Assembly: GCA_014584575.1 (NCBI GenBank) | Contig: JACTMP010000025.1 | Span: 1 to 60,110 of the forward strand | Length of the DNA stretch: 60,110 nucleotides | From: Chloroflexota bacterium | GTDB taxonomy: Bacteria > Chloroflexota > Anaerolineae > Promineifilales > Promineifilaceae | Direction of reading: 5' to 3' | In this document: positions 59,338-60,110 of the stretch, in pieces | Position numbering within the stretch: the first letter of the stretch is position 1 | How the letters are laid out: each line of letters starts with the position of its first letter | The notes under the pieces: generated by a model | Told to the model about the DNA's origin: nothing | The model's input: only the letters and a program-made list of their open reading frames with translations | Database searches by the model: none | Position numbers and translations under genes: made by a program

Positions 59338-59355
59338 TGGTTGACAACCATTATA
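59338..59355 (-). promoter_or_regulatory. Operator palindrome TGGTT-GTC-AACCA next to TATAAT of the DUF433 operon
   Basis: The minus strand has TATAAT (59355-59350) followed by the palindrome TGGTTGTCAACCA (59350-59338), 23 bp before the start codon. No good -35 is visible (the REP-like DNA occupies that place). Autoregulation by the DUF433 protein would fit. Confidence 0.55.
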
Positions 59356-59367
59356 GCTGCTTCCACT

Positions 59368-59419
59368 GGAGCGCGAGCATCCCTGCTCGCTTATTTGGCA
59401 GGCAAGATGCCTGCGCTCC
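59368..59419. repeat. REP-like double hairpin at the 3' end of the transposase
   Basis: Outer arms GGAGCGC (59368-59374) and GCGCTCC (59413-59419) enclose two hairpins: GCGAGCA-TCCC-TGCTCGC (59373-59390) and GCAGGCA-AGA-TGCCTGC (59398-59414). The second hairpin encodes the last residues of the transposase (WSAGILPAK). Confidence 0.7.
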
Positions 59420-59978
59420 ATAATCTTGCGCTGCTGAATTGCCAATCTTCCGCCTTTTCTACAAGGCCGGCGGCTACTGGATTTTCATGAATGTACCGGA
59501 TGGCATTGGCAAAATGTTTACCGTCACGTATGTAACGGTCAAAGTAATCCGGGAACCAAAAAGCACCTTTGCGCTTTAACAATTTGTTGGCTTCCGTAGC
59601 CGTATAAGATTTCCAACTATGAATGACCTTATCTAATGGATGACCTTCCCATATCTCAATCAGTACATGGACATGGTTGGGCATGACAACCCAGGCAAAA
59701 AGCTGGTAACGTTTCCCATCAAAATGCAGCCAGTTGTTTTCCACAATTTCAGCAATCTGCTGCTGTCGTAAATAACACGCACCGTGGCCCGCATTAAGAT
59801 ATTCCTCCACACGAGCACGTTTTACGGCATCATCCATTGTTTCAGCATCTGTCATTAATGACTCCACGACATTGGCCGGTAGCGCATCCCAAAGACGATA
59901 AGTAATACCTTGAATAACGCCCGGTGCATCGAAGTGTGGCAAGTAGCCTCGTGAATGCCATTCTTTATGTTTTACCAT
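59391..59978 (-). CDS. REP-associated tyrosine transposase (RAYT, Y1/HUH family)
   Basis: 195 residues. The HUH motif reads WVVMPNHVHVLIE, and the catalytic Tyr lies in FPDYFDRYIRDGKHFANAIRYIHENPVAAGL. It opens HKEWHSRGYLPHFDAPGVIQGITYRL, typical of a RAYT subgroup. Such enzymes cut and join single-stranded REP palindromes. GGTGGG lies upstream of the start. REP-like palindromes flank both sides, and the C-terminus is encoded in one. It appears intact. Confidence 0.9.
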   Translation of the reverse strand: MVKHKEWHSRGYLPHFDAPGVIQGITYRLWDALPANVVESLMTDAETMDDAVKRARVEEYLNAGHGACYLRQQQIAEIVENNWLHFDGKRYQLFAWVVMPNHVHVLIEIWEGHPLDKVIHSWKSYTATEANKLLKRKGAFWFPDYFDRYIRDGKHFANAIRYIHENPVAAGLVEKAEDWQFSSARLWSAGILPAK

Positions 59979-59998
59979 CTTTCTTTCCCACCTGGTAC

Positions 59999-60110
59999 GG
60001 AGCGCAGGCTGCCAGCCTGCCAGTGGCGAGCAAGGCTACCAGCCTGCCAGTGGCGAGCAAGGCTACCAGCCTGCCAGTGGCGAGCAAGGCTACCAGCCTG
60101 CCAGTGGCGA
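59999..60110. repeat. REP-like palindrome followed by 27-bp tandem array, running off the right edge
   Basis: GGAGCGCAGGCT-GCC-AGCCTGCC starts at 59999 (hairpin 60004-60020). Then the 27-bp unit AGTGGCGAGCAAGGCTACC then AGCCTGCC repeats at 60022, 60049, 60076 and (partial) 60103, with no visible differences. Each unit contains GGCT-ACC-AGCC. There are no spacers, so it is not CRISPR. Confidence 0.85.

Noticed and set aside
60022..60110. 27-bp tandem repeats considered as a CRISPR array
   Set aside because: Units are directly contiguous without spacers, and no cas genes are present; they resemble REP palindromes.

Overview
The window looks like a chromosomal segment of a Gram-positive-type or monoderm-like bacterium, most likely a Chloroflexota of the Anaerolineae or a related class. 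This is an inference. It rests on the many multi-GAF orphan histidine kinases, a Ser/Thr kinase-AAA-TPR giant, Val-Glu-Thr-rich lipoprotein linkers, a secreted protein ending in a YLPVIVR-type tail, a SEDS-PBP fusion, and intergenic hairpins made of short iterated words. No 16S gene is present to settle it. The octamer ACGGCCGT is scattered over nearly all the window (about 120 copies by hand count), a HIP1-like genome signature.

Layout. 1-7.5 kb is a phosphate regulon: two divergent PstS lipoproteins around an 11-bp-periodic GTTAA array, pstC, pstA, two unequal PstB ATPases, then phoB-phoR on the other strand. 7.5-13.75 kb holds a MetE-C-like protein and a (+) cluster (MDMPI/DinB-like, GNAT, VOC, aldo-keto-reductase-like, TPP enzyme) that looks metabolic but is of unknown pathway. 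13.8-18.1 kb has a four-GAF histidine kinase divergent from a proline dehydrogenase. 18.1-21.7 kb is the conserved yqeY-pgpH-ybeY-dgkA cluster. 21.8-26.3 kb carries TauE/SafE, an Ntn asparaginase, tRNA-Asn with a clean promoter and terminator, and a SEDS-PBP fusion whose PBP half has lost all three catalytic motifs. 26.6-29.0 kb is a P1B-4 metal ATPase.

29.4-34.6 kb pairs a giant Ser/Thr kinase with a GAF-PP2C phosphatase. 34.6-40.2 kb is a small accessory/defence island: a MazF-type TA pair, Mut7-C, a Phd-PIN TA pair, and a single-chain restriction-modification enzyme carrying intergenic repeats in frame. 40.2-50.4 kb is mostly minus-strand: Crp/FNR, an MBL-fold pseudoenzyme, AlaX, two GAF kinases, tsaD, selA and a TetR regulator. 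Dodecin and a 1324-residue secreted protein follow on the plus strand. The right end (55.4-60.1 kb) is a second accessory island: a HEPN-DUF499 ATPase, a DUF5615/DUF433 pair and a REP-associated transposase embedded in REP-like palindromes that run off the edge.

Themes. Several proteins look like maintained pseudo- or semi-enzymes: the PBP half of the SEDS fusion, the MBL-fold protein, one of the two PstBs and the aldo-keto-reductase-like protein. Gene ends are punctuated by word-repeat hairpins, some of which have been captured inside coding sequence. A TTGACC-N10-GGTCAA palindrome occurs at both the tetR promoter and the proline dehydrogenase promoter, suggesting a small regulon.
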